Source: Cellvibrionales bacterium UBA4451 (GTDB lineage Bacteria > Pseudomonadota > Gammaproteobacteria > Pseudomonadales > Porticoccaceae). From it: a stretch of 64,000 bases of DNA. The translations under genes and the position numbers were made by a program. Below the pieces are notes generated by a model. That model saw only the letters and a list, made by a program, of their open reading frames with translations. It was not told the origin of the DNA and searched no databases. Positions 42,854 to 52,429 of the stretch are shown in pieces; the stretch's first letter is position 1, and each line of letters starts with the position of its first letter. The stretch lies in contig DGPB01000016.1 in assembly GCA_002390285.1 (NCBI GenBank), positions 1 to 64,000 on the forward strand. Direction: 5' to 3'.

Positions 42854-43714
42854 TTAAACTGCTGCTGCGCCACTAACTATCTCAGACAACTCTTGAGTAA
42901 TGGCTGCCTGACGAGCCTTGTTATAGAGCAATTGCAATTCGTTGATCAGATCACCTGCATTGTCAGTGGCGCTCTTCATCGCAATCATGCGCGCCGCCTG
43001 TTCACAGGCTTTGTTCTCTACTACACCTTGGTACACCTGAGATTCGATATAACGAACTAGGAGTCCATCCAGCAGCTCCTTGGCATCGGGCTCATAAAGA
43101 TAATCCCAATGGTGTCGAAGCTTGTCATCCTCAGTAGGCTGGAGCGGTAATAGCTGCTCAACAACCGGTTTCTGAGTCATGGTGTTCACAAACTCATTTG
43201 ACACTACGTACAATCGATCAATTTTTCCTTCAGCGTAGGCGTCCAACATGACCTTCACGCCACCAATAAGATCGCTAGCCGAAGGCTGATCGCCAAGGTC
43301 TTTCACTGTCGCGACAATATTGCCGCCAAAGCTACCGAAAAACGCAGCGCCCTTGTTGCCGACTGTACAAAGGTCTATCTCAACTTCTTGATCAGACCAG
43401 GCTTTCATGGATTGGATGGTTTGCTTAAACAGGTTGGTGTTTAGCCCGCCACACAATCCTCGGTCCGTAGAAACAATAATGTACCCAACACGCTTGATCT
43501 CGCGCTGTTCCATATATTGGTGCTTATACTCACTAACCGCATTGGCAATCTGACCAACTACAGCGCGAATGCGGTCAGCATAGGGCTTACCGAGTTGACG
43601 GCGCTCCTGTGCACGACGCATCTTGCTCGCAGCAACCATCTCCATAGCACTCGTAATTTTTTGAGTGCTCTTGATGCTGATAATTTTGGTTTTGACTTCT
43701 TTTCCGATAGCCAT
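42854..43714 (-). CDS. atpG: ATP synthase gamma subunit
   Basis: A 286-aa central-stalk subunit that rotates inside the alpha3beta3 ring. The N-terminal coiled coil (KIISIKSTQKITSAMEMVAASKMRRAQ) and C-terminal coiled coil (NLINELQLLYNKARQAAITQELSEIVSGAAAV-like) are typical, with a Rossmann-like middle domain. Length agrees with E. coli (287 aa). Confidence 0.97.
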   Translation of the reverse strand: MAIGKEVKTKIISIKSTQKITSAMEMVAASKMRRAQERRQLGKPYADRIRAVVGQIANAVSEYKHQYMEQREIKRVGYIIVSTDRGLCGGLNTNLFKQTIQSMKAWSDQEVEIDLCTVGNKGAAFFGSFGGNIVATVKDLGDQPSASDLIGGVKVMLDAYAEGKIDRLYVVSNEFVNTMTQKPVVEQLLPLQPTEDDKLRHHWDYLYEPDAKELLDGLLVRYIESQVYQGVVENKACEQAARMIAMKSATDNAGDLINELQLLYNKARQAAITQELSEIVSGAAAV

Positions 43715-43764
43715 AATTTATGCCTTTAAACGGGGAGCAGATTACTACCTACCCCCATCAGAAA

Positions 43765-45309
43765 TTACCAGGTTTGAGTGCTAACAAACTTGTCTAGCGC
43801 CGCCTTGTAGCTGGCTTCGATGTCATTGTTCCAATCACCGCTCTGGTTCACCTGATCTATCAAGTCTCCGTGCTCAGCTTTCATATAGGAGAGTAGGGCT
43901 GCTTCAAAATCACCAATTTTATTCACAGCAACGTCGTTGAGATAACCGTTATCTGCGGCATAAATCATCAAACCCATCTCTGCGATACTTTGTGGTGCGT
44001 ATTGCTTCTGTTTCATCAGTTCAGTAACGCGCTCACCATGGTCTAACTGGGCCTTGGTGGCATCGTCAAGATCAGATGCAAACTGAGAGAATGCCGCGAG
44101 CTCGCGGTACTGCGCCAATGCGGTACGAATACCACCGGACAGCTTTTTAATAATCTTGGTTTGTGCAGCACCACCAACCCGGGATACGGAAACACCGGCG
44201 TTCATCGCAGGACGAATACCCGCGTTAAACATGTCCGTTTCCAAGAAAATCTGGCCATCGGTAATGGAGATCACGTTGGTTGGTACGAATGCAGATACAT
44301 CACCGGCCTGAGTCTCAATAACAGGCAGTGCTGTCAGAGAACCAGTTTGGCCTTTCACTTCACCATTGGTGAAGTTTTCAACATAATTTGCGTTTACACG
44401 TGCTGCGCGCTCCAACAAGCGGGAGTGCAAATAGAACACGTCACCAGGATAAGCTTCACGGCCTGGCGGACGACGCAACAACAATGAAATTTGACGATAA
44501 GCCCAAGCTTGCTTAGTCAGATCATCATAAATAATCAGGGCATCTTGACCGCGATCCCGGTAGTACTCACCCATGGTGCAGCCGCCAAAGGGGGCTAAGA
44601 ACTGCATGGCTGCTGGATCAGAGGCTGTTGCCGCAACAACAATAGTGTGCTCCATTGCACCATGCTCTTCTAGCTTGCGTACAACCGCAGCAATAGAAGA
44701 TGCTTTCTGGCCAATTGCCACATAGACACACTTAATACCAGAACCTTTCTGGTTAATGATGGCATCAACAGCAATGGCTGTTTTACCAATCTGTCGGTCA
44801 CCAATGATCAACTCGCGCTGACCACGACCAATTGGCACCATGGCATCAATTGCCTTCAAACCAATTTGTACCGGCTGATCAACTGATTGACGAGCAATGA
44901 CACCAGGAGCAACTTTTTCAATTGCATCGGTTAGTTTGGCATTTATCGGGCCCTTACCGTCAATGGGCTCGCCCAAAGCGTTAACTACCCGACCTTCCAG
45001 CTCTGGACCTACTGGTACTTCAAGGATGCGACCGGTGCAGCGTGCTTTCTGGCCTTCAGCCAGGGACTGGTAATCACCAAGAATTACCGCACCAACGGAG
45101 TCACGCTCCAAGTTAAGGGCCATACCGTAGATACCGCCATCAAACTCGATCATTTCACCGTACATCACATCGGCTAGGCCGTGGATACGAATGATACCGT
45201 CTGACACAGATACGATCGTGCCTTCATTTTGCGCTTCAGACGAAACATCAAGACTATCAATTCGCTGCTTGATGATTTCACTGATTTCGGATGGATTCAG
45301 TTGCTGCAT
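43765..45309 (-). CDS. atpA: ATP synthase alpha subunit
   Basis: A 514-aa non-catalytic nucleotide-binding subunit of F1. Walker A is GDRQIGKTAIA and the Arg-finger region PAMNAGVSVSRVGGAAQ is intact. The N-terminal segment MQQLNPSEISEIIKQRI binds the delta subunit. Its position between atpH and atpG is canonical. Confidence 0.98.
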   Translation of the reverse strand: MQQLNPSEISEIIKQRIDSLDVSSEAQNEGTIVSVSDGIIRIHGLADVMYGEMIEFDGGIYGMALNLERDSVGAVILGDYQSLAEGQKARCTGRILEVPVGPELEGRVVNALGEPIDGKGPINAKLTDAIEKVAPGVIARQSVDQPVQIGLKAIDAMVPIGRGQRELIIGDRQIGKTAIAVDAIINQKGSGIKCVYVAIGQKASSIAAVVRKLEEHGAMEHTIVVAATASDPAAMQFLAPFGGCTMGEYYRDRGQDALIIYDDLTKQAWAYRQISLLLRRPPGREAYPGDVFYLHSRLLERAARVNANYVENFTNGEVKGQTGSLTALPVIETQAGDVSAFVPTNVISITDGQIFLETDMFNAGIRPAMNAGVSVSRVGGAAQTKIIKKLSGGIRTALAQYRELAAFSQFASDLDDATKAQLDHGERVTELMKQKQYAPQSIAEMGLMIYAADNGYLNDVAVNKIGDFEAALLSYMKAEHGDLIDQVNQSGDWNNDIEASYKAALDKFVSTQTW

Positions 45310-45327
45310 GTGCTCTGGTCCTCAATC

Positions 45328-45864
45328 CTAAGAATTTAATACTTCGGCTAGTTTGGCCAAGCGCCCACGAATGGAGCCGTCAATAACGGTATCTCCTGCG
45401 CGAATCACTACACCACCAATCAGGCTGCCATCTATCGACACCTGCATGTTGACCTCACGCTCAAGTTTCTTACTGAGCGCACTGGCCAGCTTGTCTTGCT
45501 GTTCTGTGCTGATTTCACTGGCTGTCACCACGCTAACCTCTACGGTTTTTTCGCGGTTGGCCTTCAACACTTCAAACTGTTGATAAATCTGTGGCAATAG
45601 CTGTAAGCGACGATTCTCTGCCAAAACCTGCACAAAACGGCGGGCGTTGTCATTCAAAGCATCACCACAAACCGCTATGGTTTTTTCTGCCTTCTGAGTT
45701 GCTGTATAGCTCGGTGAACTCAGCAGCTTTACCACTGCATCATGCTGCGCTACGACCGCTGCAACTCCAAGACTGTCAGACCAGCCTTGTAGATCGCTTG
45801 CATCGGCAGCGTACTGAAACGCTGCTTTTGCATAGGGCCGCGCCAGAGTGCTCAATTCAGCCAT
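45328..45864 (-). CDS. atpH: ATP synthase delta subunit
   Basis: A 178-aa peripheral-stalk subunit joining F1 to the b dimer (OSCP family). The N-terminal helical domain begins STLARPYAKAAFQYA and the C-terminal conserved motif is GSLIGGVVIRAGDTVIDGSIRGRLAKL. It is in the normal place between atpF and atpA. Confidence 0.96.
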   Translation of the reverse strand: MAELSTLARPYAKAAFQYAADASDLQGWSDSLGVAAVVAQHDAVVKLLSSPSYTATQKAEKTIAVCGDALNDNARRFVQVLAENRRLQLLPQIYQQFEVLKANREKTVEVSVVTASEISTEQQDKLASALSKKLEREVNMQVSIDGSLIGGVVIRAGDTVIDGSIRGRLAKLAEVLNS

Positions 45865-45876
45865 ATCAAACCTCGG

Positions 45877-46347
45877 TTACAGCTGCGCTGCCAGATTATC
45901 GACCAATTTGCGATTAACGCTTTCGTCGATGTTTGCTTGCAGAATTTTTTCCGCGCCCGCCAAGGCCAGGGTCGCAACGCTATGACGCAACTCTTCTTTA
46001 GCACGGTTAACTTCCTGCTCAATTTCTGCCTGGGCAGCTACCTTTAAGCGATCGCCCTCAGCTCGAGCCAAACCTTTGGCTTCATCAACAATTTGATTGG
46101 CGCGCTTGTTAGCTTGCTCAATTACTGCTGCTGCTGCTTGCTTCGCTTCTTTTAGCTGCGCTACCGCTTTTTCTTGCGCCAGCTCCAGATCACGGGAAGC
46201 GCGATCTGCGGCATCTAGACCATCTGCGATTTTCTTTTGACGTTCTTCCATCGCACCGATGATGGCGGTCCAAACAAACTGCTTGCAGAACCAAATAAAG
46301 AACAGAAAAGAGATCAGCTGTCCGATCAGGGTCAGGTTAATATTCAC
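45877..46347 (-). CDS. atpF: ATP synthase b subunit
   Basis: A 156-aa stator protein: an N-terminal membrane helix (about 5-25) and a long charged coiled coil (Ala/Lys/Glu/Gln rich) reaching to F1. Length and the NINLTLIGQLISFLFFIWFC start match the family. Confidence 0.96.
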   Translation of the reverse strand: MNINLTLIGQLISFLFFIWFCKQFVWTAIIGAMEERQKKIADGLDAADRASRDLELAQEKAVAQLKEAKQAAAAVIEQANKRANQIVDEAKGLARAEGDRLKVAAQAEIEQEVNRAKEELRHSVATLALAGAEKILQANIDESVNRKLVDNLAAQL

Positions 46348-46396
46348 ACCAACACCTCGTTCTTGGAGTTAATAGTTAAGAATCGGGATGCCAAAC

Positions 46397-46636
46397 TTAA
46401 GCTGCAACACCTGGAGCAACAGCAAAGATCAGATACATGCCGATACCAACACCAATCATGGGAATCGCATCGATCAGACCGGCCAGCAGGAACATTTTAC
46501 CTTGCAGCATTGGTCCCAGTTCTGGCTGACGTGCAGTACCTTCAAGCAATTTTCCGCCCAACAGGCCCATACCAACGGCAGCACCTAGTGCACCAAACCC
46601 AACCATAATTGCAGCTGCGATCATGATAAGTTCCAT
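46397..46636 (-). CDS. atpE: ATP synthase c subunit
   Basis: A 79-aa proteolipid forming the Fo rotor ring: two membrane helices with the RQPE loop. The second helix carries the proton-binding Asp in GLIDAIPMIGVG. The surrounding residues lack the usual Na+-ligand pattern, so proton coupling is expected. Confidence 0.97.
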   Translation of the reverse strand: MELIMIAAAIMVGFGALGAAVGMGLLGGKLLEGTARQPELGPMLQGKMFLLAGLIDAIPMIGVGIGMYLIFAVAPGVAA

Positions 46637-46695
46637 TTTTTTCTCCTAATAACTAAAGTAAGTAACCATGTTAAAAAAATACTACTGTATAAAAA

Positions 46696-47556
46696 TCAGT
46701 GATCTTCGTGAGCCATACTCAGGTACACGACGGTCAAAACCATAAATATAAATGCTTGCAGTGTAATAATTAGAATATGGAAAATAGCCCAACCTAACTG
46801 CAAGACGCCCCCAAACGCGCCCAAGAGCAATCCACCGCCATACATCATGGCAATCAGGATAAAGATCATTTCGCCTGCGTACATGTTGCCGAACAACCGC
46901 AGTCCCAGTGAGAAGGGCTTGGCCAGAAGGCCTACGATCTCAAGTGTGAGGTTAATCGGAATAAAAGCGGCTTGAATGACCGGGTTCTTAGCACCAAAGG
47001 GTTGCAAGGCCAGCTCACCAACAAAGCCACCGATGCCTTTCACTTTGATGCTGTAGTAAAGAATCATGCCGAATACGGCCAGCGCCATACCCAGAGTAAT
47101 ATTCGGATCTGTCGAAGGTACGATTTTCTGAAAGTGTACGCCCGCAAAGCTCAGCAAGTAGGGAATCACATCAACGGGAATCAAATCCATCAGATTCATC
47201 AGGAATACCCAGACAAAGATGGTTAAGGCCATCGGGGCGATCCATGGGTTGCGGCCGTGGAAGCTGTCTTTAACAGTGCCGTCCACAAACTCAACTATCA
47301 TTTCAACAAAATTTTGAAATCCAGTTGGTATACCGGAGGTGGCACGCTTGGCCGCCCAGCGAAATAGCAGCGAAAAAACAAGGCCAAGACCTATAGACCA
47401 GCAAAGGCTGTCCACGTTGACCGCCATAAAACCCATTTCAGCGGCTTCTTGTGCATTGTGCGCAAAACCCCAACCATGATCCGTTTGACCAAACGTTAGG
47501 TTGGTCAAATGGTGTTGTATGTATTCTGAGCCCGTTTGTTGGGTTTCGCCTGCCAT
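46696..47556 (-). CDS. atpB: ATP synthase a subunit
   Basis: A 286-aa Fo stator subunit providing the proton half-channels, with about five or six membrane helices. The essential Arg lies in FSLGLRLFGNMYAGE, and C-terminal LGWAIFHILIITLQAFIFMVLTVVYLSMA is conserved. Confidence 0.97.
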   Translation of the reverse strand: MAGETQQTGSEYIQHHLTNLTFGQTDHGWGFAHNAQEAAEMGFMAVNVDSLCWSIGLGLVFSLLFRWAAKRATSGIPTGFQNFVEMIVEFVDGTVKDSFHGRNPWIAPMALTIFVWVFLMNLMDLIPVDVIPYLLSFAGVHFQKIVPSTDPNITLGMALAVFGMILYYSIKVKGIGGFVGELALQPFGAKNPVIQAAFIPINLTLEIVGLLAKPFSLGLRLFGNMYAGEMIFILIAMMYGGGLLLGAFGGVLQLGWAIFHILIITLQAFIFMVLTVVYLSMAHEDH

Positions 47557-47588
47557 TCTTTTCTTCTCTCAAACCAGCAAGGTCTAAA

Positions 47589-47966
47589 TTATCTGTGGTT
47601 TAGTACCCGTACGGCACAAAACCACTGCACAATTATCATGGCGCCATAACTAAGAAATAGTCCGGGTAGATGAAGCGGCTCAATAAAACTGAAAGCCAGT
47701 GCAAACAACACCGCGGTGAGCAATAACTTGCCCGTTTCCCCTTTATGTATGGCGCGAAGTATTTCTGGGGCCTGCCTTGCTCCTAAGTGCCGAAAAGCTA
47801 GTCGTGTGAAATAGGCATGTGGGCCTACTTGTATCACTCCGCCAATCAGCATGGAATAGGCTGCGGTTACATCTACCGGCGATACCGCAATAACTAGAAC
47901 CAGCAAAATAATCAACTGGGTAATTGCTATCCGACCTACCGGTGGAGCCTTTATGGTAGCCTTCAT
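47589..47966 (-). CDS. atpI: ATP synthase protein I
   Basis: A 125-aa membrane protein with four hydrophobic segments, in the AtpI position at the head of the atp operon. AtpI proteins help assemble the c-ring or supply Mg2+; they are poorly conserved, so identification rests on position and topology. The region upstream contains a stem-loop (47992-48022). Confidence 0.88.
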   Translation of the reverse strand: MKATIKAPPVGRIAITQLIILLVLVIAVSPVDVTAAYSMLIGGVIQVGPHAYFTRLAFRHLGARQAPEILRAIHKGETGKLLLTAVLFALAFSFIEPLHLPGLFLSYGAMIIVQWFCAVRVLNHR

Positions 47967-47991
47967 TTGCTACCCCCCTTCCGCGCTATAT

Positions 47992-48022
47992 GTTTGAGCC
48001 AAATGTTAACGGTGGCTCAAAC
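47992..48022. repeat. 9-bp inverted repeat upstream of atpI
   Basis: GTTTGAGCC (47992-48000) and GGCTCAAAC (48014-48022) are exact reverse complements around a 13-nt loop. It lies in the parB-atpI gap, 26 bp before atpI. It lacks a U-tract, so it is not an ordinary terminator; it could be a leader hairpin of the atp mRNA, or a 3' structure of the parAB mRNA. Confidence 0.6.
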
Positions 48023-48136
48023 GGGCCGCAATTATAGGTAGTCCCACAAGTAGATTCAACAAATCTTTAGCGTAAGCGGCCGTACCAAACAGAAAAATCG
48101 GTAATACCGATAATTTATTAGAGTTATAGTCTGCTA

Positions 48137-49009
48137 TCACTTGATATGATTAAGTATGCCTTCCAGCTCATCCAAGCTGTTGTACTTGAGTACTAACTTC
48201 CCTTTACCCTTGGCGTTATGCTGTATCAATATAGGTACTCCGACCCGATCAGACAGCTCATCCTGAAGTCGCCTGGTATCGGGATCAATCCGTTGTATTG
48301 ATTTTTTCTCTGGCCTTTCTTGCTGTTGTTGTAATCTTCGTACCAAAGCTTCTGTTTGCCTCACCGTCATACCTTTGGCAACAGCTATCCTTCCCGCCTC
48401 TACCTGGCTGTGTCCCGCTAGACCCAATAAAGCACGTGCATGACCCATCTCTAAATCACCATGCTCTAACAGTTTCTGCACTTCTTGCTCAAGCATCATG
48501 AGGCGCATCAGGTTTGTCACTGTGCTGCGCGGTTTGCCCACAGCATCCGCTACCTGTTGTTGGGTTAGACCAAACTCCTGCTGCAAACGAACTAATGCTT
48601 GGGCCTCTTCAATTGCATTAAGGTCTTCCCGCTGAATGTTTTCAATCAGCGCCATGGCGATTGCTGACTCATCAGAGACCTCTCTGATCAGGGCCGGTAT
48701 GGTATCTAAGCCCGCCTGTTGTGCTGCTCGCCAACGCCTCTCGCCTGCTATTATTTCGTAACTATCCATCCCTATTGGCCTGACTGTAATTGGCTGCATA
48801 ACGCCTTGGGCTCGGATCGAACTGGCAAGATCCTCTAATGCTTCTGGGTGCATATCTCTTCGCGGCTGGTATTTTCCCCTCGTCATAAACTCTATGGGTA
48901 GCTCAATCAGCGCATCTTTCTGGACTGCCGGGCGGTCGTCTGCCACTTTGTCGTCCCCCATACCCAATAGAGCATCAAGACCACGACCCAAACCTTTTCT
49001 CTTCACCAT
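48137..49009 (-). CDS. parB: Chromosome partitioning protein ParB
   Basis: A 290-aa CTP-dependent clamp that binds parS and spreads. The N-terminal domain has GKYQPRRDMHPEALEDLASSI and the CTP motif GERRWRAAQQAG. The central HTH is LTQQQVADAVGKPRSTVTNLMRL. A C-terminal dimerisation domain ends the protein. Two perfect parS sites lie 11-12 kb away in recF. It starts 3 bp after parA. Confidence 0.97.
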   Translation of the reverse strand: MVKRKGLGRGLDALLGMGDDKVADDRPAVQKDALIELPIEFMTRGKYQPRRDMHPEALEDLASSIRAQGVMQPITVRPIGMDSYEIIAGERRWRAAQQAGLDTIPALIREVSDESAIAMALIENIQREDLNAIEEAQALVRLQQEFGLTQQQVADAVGKPRSTVTNLMRLMMLEQEVQKLLEHGDLEMGHARALLGLAGHSQVEAGRIAVAKGMTVRQTEALVRRLQQQQERPEKKSIQRIDPDTRRLQDELSDRVGVPILIQHNAKGKGKLVLKYNSLDELEGILNHIK

Positions 49010-49012
49010 AAC

Positions 49013-49810
49013 CTAACCTGCTGTTTCTGCCGGGACCCTGACAACGGCCTTGGCGCGACGAATAATTTCTCCAGCCAACCCTAGATAGGCAAGCGCTCCC
49101 CTTGAGTTCTTGTCGTAAGCAAGTGCAGGAAGGCCATAACTCGGCGCTTCCGCGAGACGCACGTTGCGCGGTATGGCGATTCGATAGACCTTATCTCCAA
49201 AGTGACTACGCAGTTGGGCGGTCACTTCATTTGTCAGGCTGTTGCGAGGGTCGTACATCGTGCGGAGAATACCTTCCAACTGAAGCTGTGGGTTGTGAAA
49301 CCGACTAATTTGCTGAATGGTATTGTGTAGTGCCGACAACCCTTCCAGAGCATAATACTCACACTGCATTGGAACGATTACCCCGTCGCACGCGACCAAA
49401 GAATTTATTGTCAGCATGCTCAGGGCGGGCGGGCAGTCGATAATGATGTAGTCATAGCGACTTTTTACCCTAGCCAGGGCGTGTCGTAACCGGCTTTCTT
49501 TATTCTTGACCTGGAGCAACTCAACCTCTGCCGCTGTCAGGTCGCCATTGGCAGGTAAGACATCAAAGTTTCCTGACTCGCAGCGCTGCAGCGCCTCGTC
49601 TGCGGTAGCTGCCCCCATCAATACATCCAACACGGTGATTTTCTGGCTGCTTTTGTTGACCCCACAACCCATAGTCGCATTACCTTGTGGATCCATATCT
49701 ACCAACAATATTCGCTTACCATAGCTTGCCAAGGATGCTGCAAGATTAACGCTTGTTGTTGTTTTCCCCACGCCGCCTTTTTGGTTGGCAATGGCAAATG
49801 TCTTGCTCAA
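49013..49810 (-). CDS. parA: Chromosome partitioning ATPase ParA (Soj)
   Basis: A 265-aa Walker-type ATPase that forms a nucleoid-bound gradient and moves ParB-parS complexes. The deviant Walker A is KGGVGKTTTSVNL, and switch motifs VDMDPQGNATMG and IIIDCPPALSMLT are intact. It is short, without an N-terminal HTH, as in chromosomal ParA. It follows rsmG by 10 bp. Confidence 0.97.
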   Translation of the reverse strand: MSKTFAIANQKGGVGKTTTSVNLAASLASYGKRILLVDMDPQGNATMGCGVNKSSQKITVLDVLMGAATADEALQRCESGNFDVLPANGDLTAAEVELLQVKNKESRLRHALARVKSRYDYIIIDCPPALSMLTINSLVACDGVIVPMQCEYYALEGLSALHNTIQQISRFHNPQLQLEGILRTMYDPRNSLTNEVTAQLRSHFGDKVYRIAIPRNVRLAEAPSYGLPALAYDKNSRGALAYLGLAGEIIRRAKAVVRVPAETAG

Positions 49811-49820
49811 AGTGGTTTCC

Positions 49821-50450
49821 TCAACAGGGTGTGATTTCGATCAGGTGCCGCTCGCCATCGACACCAGGCACCTGAAGCTGGTGCGAGGCAACGACATTAT
49901 AGTGTTTTGACAGTGCACTCAACTCTTCGGTGGGATATTGACCCTTCATGGCATAAAAACGCCCGCCCCCTCCAACCAAATGGGCACATTTTTCTACCAT
50001 CTGCTGCAGACTCGTAAAAGCCCTACTGGTGACGCCATCAAACGGGGTTTCTGACTGGTAGTTCTCTACCCGGCTCTGGATTTCAGTGACATTCTTGAGC
50101 CCTAAAACATTCCTCACCTGAAATAGAAAACGGGTCTTTTTGCCGTTACTGTCCATCAGCGTGAACTGGCGCTCAGGGTAGACAATCGACAGGGGGATTC
50201 CCGGCAATCCCGGCCCCGTGCCCACATCGATAATTCGCTCACCTTTCACAAAAGGCGCAATACTGAGGCTATCAAGTAAATGTAAGCGCAACATTTTTTC
50301 TGGCTCACGAACAGAGGTGAGATTGTAAGCACTGTTCCACTTTTCTAGCAGACTCATGTAATCCAACAATTGACTAACTTGCTGGTCAGATATAGTCAGC
50401 GGTAGCTGCTGCAAACCCTCACGTAACGCGAGTTCGAGGCTCCGGGTCAT
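49821..50450 (-). CDS. rsmG: 16S rRNA (guanine-527-N7)-methyltransferase
   Basis: A 209-aa SAM-dependent methyltransferase (GidB). Motif I is DVGTGPGLPGIPLSI, and VTSRAFTSLQQMVEKCAHLV follows. Adjacent GTG (50453) and ATG (50450) codons are both possible; neither has a strong Shine-Dalgarno. It directly follows mnmG, as in most bacteria. Confidence 0.95.
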   Translation of the reverse strand: MTRSLELALREGLQQLPLTISDQQVSQLLDYMSLLEKWNSAYNLTSVREPEKMLRLHLLDSLSIAPFVKGERIIDVGTGPGLPGIPLSIVYPERQFTLMDSNGKKTRFLFQVRNVLGLKNVTEIQSRVENYQSETPFDGVTSRAFTSLQQMVEKCAHLVGGGGRFYAMKGQYPTEELSALSKHYNVVASHQLQVPGVDGERHLIEITPC

Positions 50451-50453
50451 CAC

Positions 50454-52340
50454 TCAGGCTATTTTCTTTGCTGTTATGGATTTTTTCTTCAGATAGATCA
50501 GCAACAAGGATATCGCCGCCGGGGTAATACCGGGAATACGCGATGCGCGCGCCAACGTTTCCGGCCTAGCTTCTGATAGTTTCTGCTTAACCTCATTTGA
50601 TAAGCCGCTGACCACAGTGTAATCGAAGTCCGCCGGAATCACGGTGTTTTCTTGGCGACGAATTTTATCAATGTCGTTCTGTTGGCGGTCTATGTAGCCT
50701 GCATACTTGGCATCGATTTCCACCTGTTCCGCCACATCCGCAGCAATGTTGTTTTTCTCACCCAACTCGGCAATATCACTGTAATTCAACTCTGGCCGCT
50801 TAAGTAAATCGAGCAGGCTGTACTCATGCCCCAAAGCAGAACCGGTTTTTTTTTCGACCTTTTTCGCTTGATCAGTAGCCGGTTGGATCCAACTTCCCCT
50901 TAAGCGCTGCCGCTCCTGCTCTACTGCCTCGCGCTTCTCGCTAAAAACCTGCCATCGGTGGTCATCCACCAACCCCAGCTCTCTGCCCTTTTCGGTCAAC
51001 CGCTGATCCGCATTATCCTGGCGGAGCAGTAGCCGATATTCAGCGCGACTGGTAAACATTCGGTACGGTTCCTGAGTACCCATCGTTATTAGGTCATCCA
51101 CCAAAACACCTATGTAGGCTTCATCTCGACGGGGGCACCACGCCTCTTTTTCTTTCACCTGTAACGCCGCGTTGGTACCAGCGAGTATTCCCTGTGCTGC
51201 AGCCTCTTCATATCCCGTGGTTCCATTGATTTGACCAGCAAAGAATAATCCGTCCATACACTTGGTTTCCAAGGAGTATTTCAAATCCTGAGGATTAAAA
51301 TAATCATACTCAATAGCGTAGCCTGGGCGAGTAATATGCGCTTTTTCAAAACCTTTTATCGATCGCACTAGCTGCATCTGTACATCAAACGGCAAGCTCG
51401 TGGATATCCCATTTGGGTAGAGCTCATGGGTACTAAGCCCTTCGGGCTCAATAAATATCTGATGGTTATCTTTGTCTGCGAAGCGGACCACTTTGTCCTC
51501 AATAGACGGACAATAACGGGGGCCAACCCCCTCAATCACACCGGTATACATGGGCGAGCGATCCATCCCACCACGAATAATTTGATGTGTGTTTTCATTA
51601 GTATGGGTAATGTAGCAACAGATTTGCTCGGGGTGTTCTGACTGGTTTCCCAGAAACGACATTACTGGTTCTGGCTTATCCCCCCATTGTGGTTGCAACC
51701 CCTCAAAGTTAACACTACGCGCGTCTATTCGCGGCGGTGTTCCCGTTTTCAGGCGGTCTACTCGCAGCGGTAGTTCTCGTAACCGGTTAGCTAGACTGAT
51801 GGATGGAGGGTCTCCGGCGCGTCCACCGGCGTGATTCTCCAACCCAATATGTATCTTGCCGCCAAGGAAGGTGCCAACAGTCAAGACCACAGCCTTTCCC
51901 GTAAAACGTAACCCCATCTGAGTAACAACACCCGTCACTCGGTTGCCCTCGACAATCAGGTCGTCCACGGGTTGTTGAAAAATAGATAGGTTCAGCTGGT
52001 TTTCCAGAGTTTCTCGAATAGCGCTCTTATACAACAAGCGGTCCGCCTGAGCTCGGGTTGCTCTGACAGCAGGCCCTTTGCGTGAATTCAATACTCGAAA
52101 TTGAATTCCCCCTATGTCTGCAGCATGAGCCATTGCCCCGCCCAGAGCATCAACCTCTTTGACTAGGTGGCTTTTACCAATTCCACCAATCGCCGGGTTA
52201 CAGGACATCTGACCCAGTGTTTCAATATTGTGTGTCAGGAGCAGCGTTCTGCACCCCATACGGGCGGCCGCCAAACATGCCTCTGTACCAGCATGGCCTC
52301 CTCCAATCACGATCACATCAAAACTATCCGAGTAATGCAT
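50454..52340 (-). CDS. mnmG: tRNA uridine-34 5-carboxymethylaminomethyl modification enzyme MnmG
   Basis: A 628-aa FAD protein that with MnmE installs cmnm5U34 in tRNA. The N-terminal FAD motif is FDVIVIGGGHAGTEACLAAARMG, with KTGTPPR and the GQINGTTGYEEAAAQG segment. The ATG at 52340 (MHYSDSFDVIVIGGG) matches relatives; a frame from 52367 adds nine residues. It is divergent from rpmH across the oriC region. In Pseudomonas mnmG directly follows mnmE; here they are 3 kb apart. Confidence 0.96.
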   Translation of the reverse strand: MHYSDSFDVIVIGGGHAGTEACLAAARMGCRTLLLTHNIETLGQMSCNPAIGGIGKSHLVKEVDALGGAMAHAADIGGIQFRVLNSRKGPAVRATRAQADRLLYKSAIRETLENQLNLSIFQQPVDDLIVEGNRVTGVVTQMGLRFTGKAVVLTVGTFLGGKIHIGLENHAGGRAGDPPSISLANRLRELPLRVDRLKTGTPPRIDARSVNFEGLQPQWGDKPEPVMSFLGNQSEHPEQICCYITHTNENTHQIIRGGMDRSPMYTGVIEGVGPRYCPSIEDKVVRFADKDNHQIFIEPEGLSTHELYPNGISTSLPFDVQMQLVRSIKGFEKAHITRPGYAIEYDYFNPQDLKYSLETKCMDGLFFAGQINGTTGYEEAAAQGILAGTNAALQVKEKEAWCPRRDEAYIGVLVDDLITMGTQEPYRMFTSRAEYRLLLRQDNADQRLTEKGRELGLVDDHRWQVFSEKREAVEQERQRLRGSWIQPATDQAKKVEKKTGSALGHEYSLLDLLKRPELNYSDIAELGEKNNIAADVAEQVEIDAKYAGYIDRQQNDIDKIRRQENTVIPADFDYTVVSGLSNEVKQKLSEARPETLARASRIPGITPAAISLLLIYLKKKSITAKKIA

Positions 52341-52429
52341 AGCAACAAGCCAGCCATAGAATTTCAAAAAGGGGCGCCAGTATAAAGCAAACTGTTCAAT
52401 AGTTAATCGCTTTGAAAAAGTCCTTTTTG

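Noticed and set aside
42854..49009. Long antisense ORFs opposite the atp and par genes
   Set aside because: They mirror strongly conserved genes and match no protein family.
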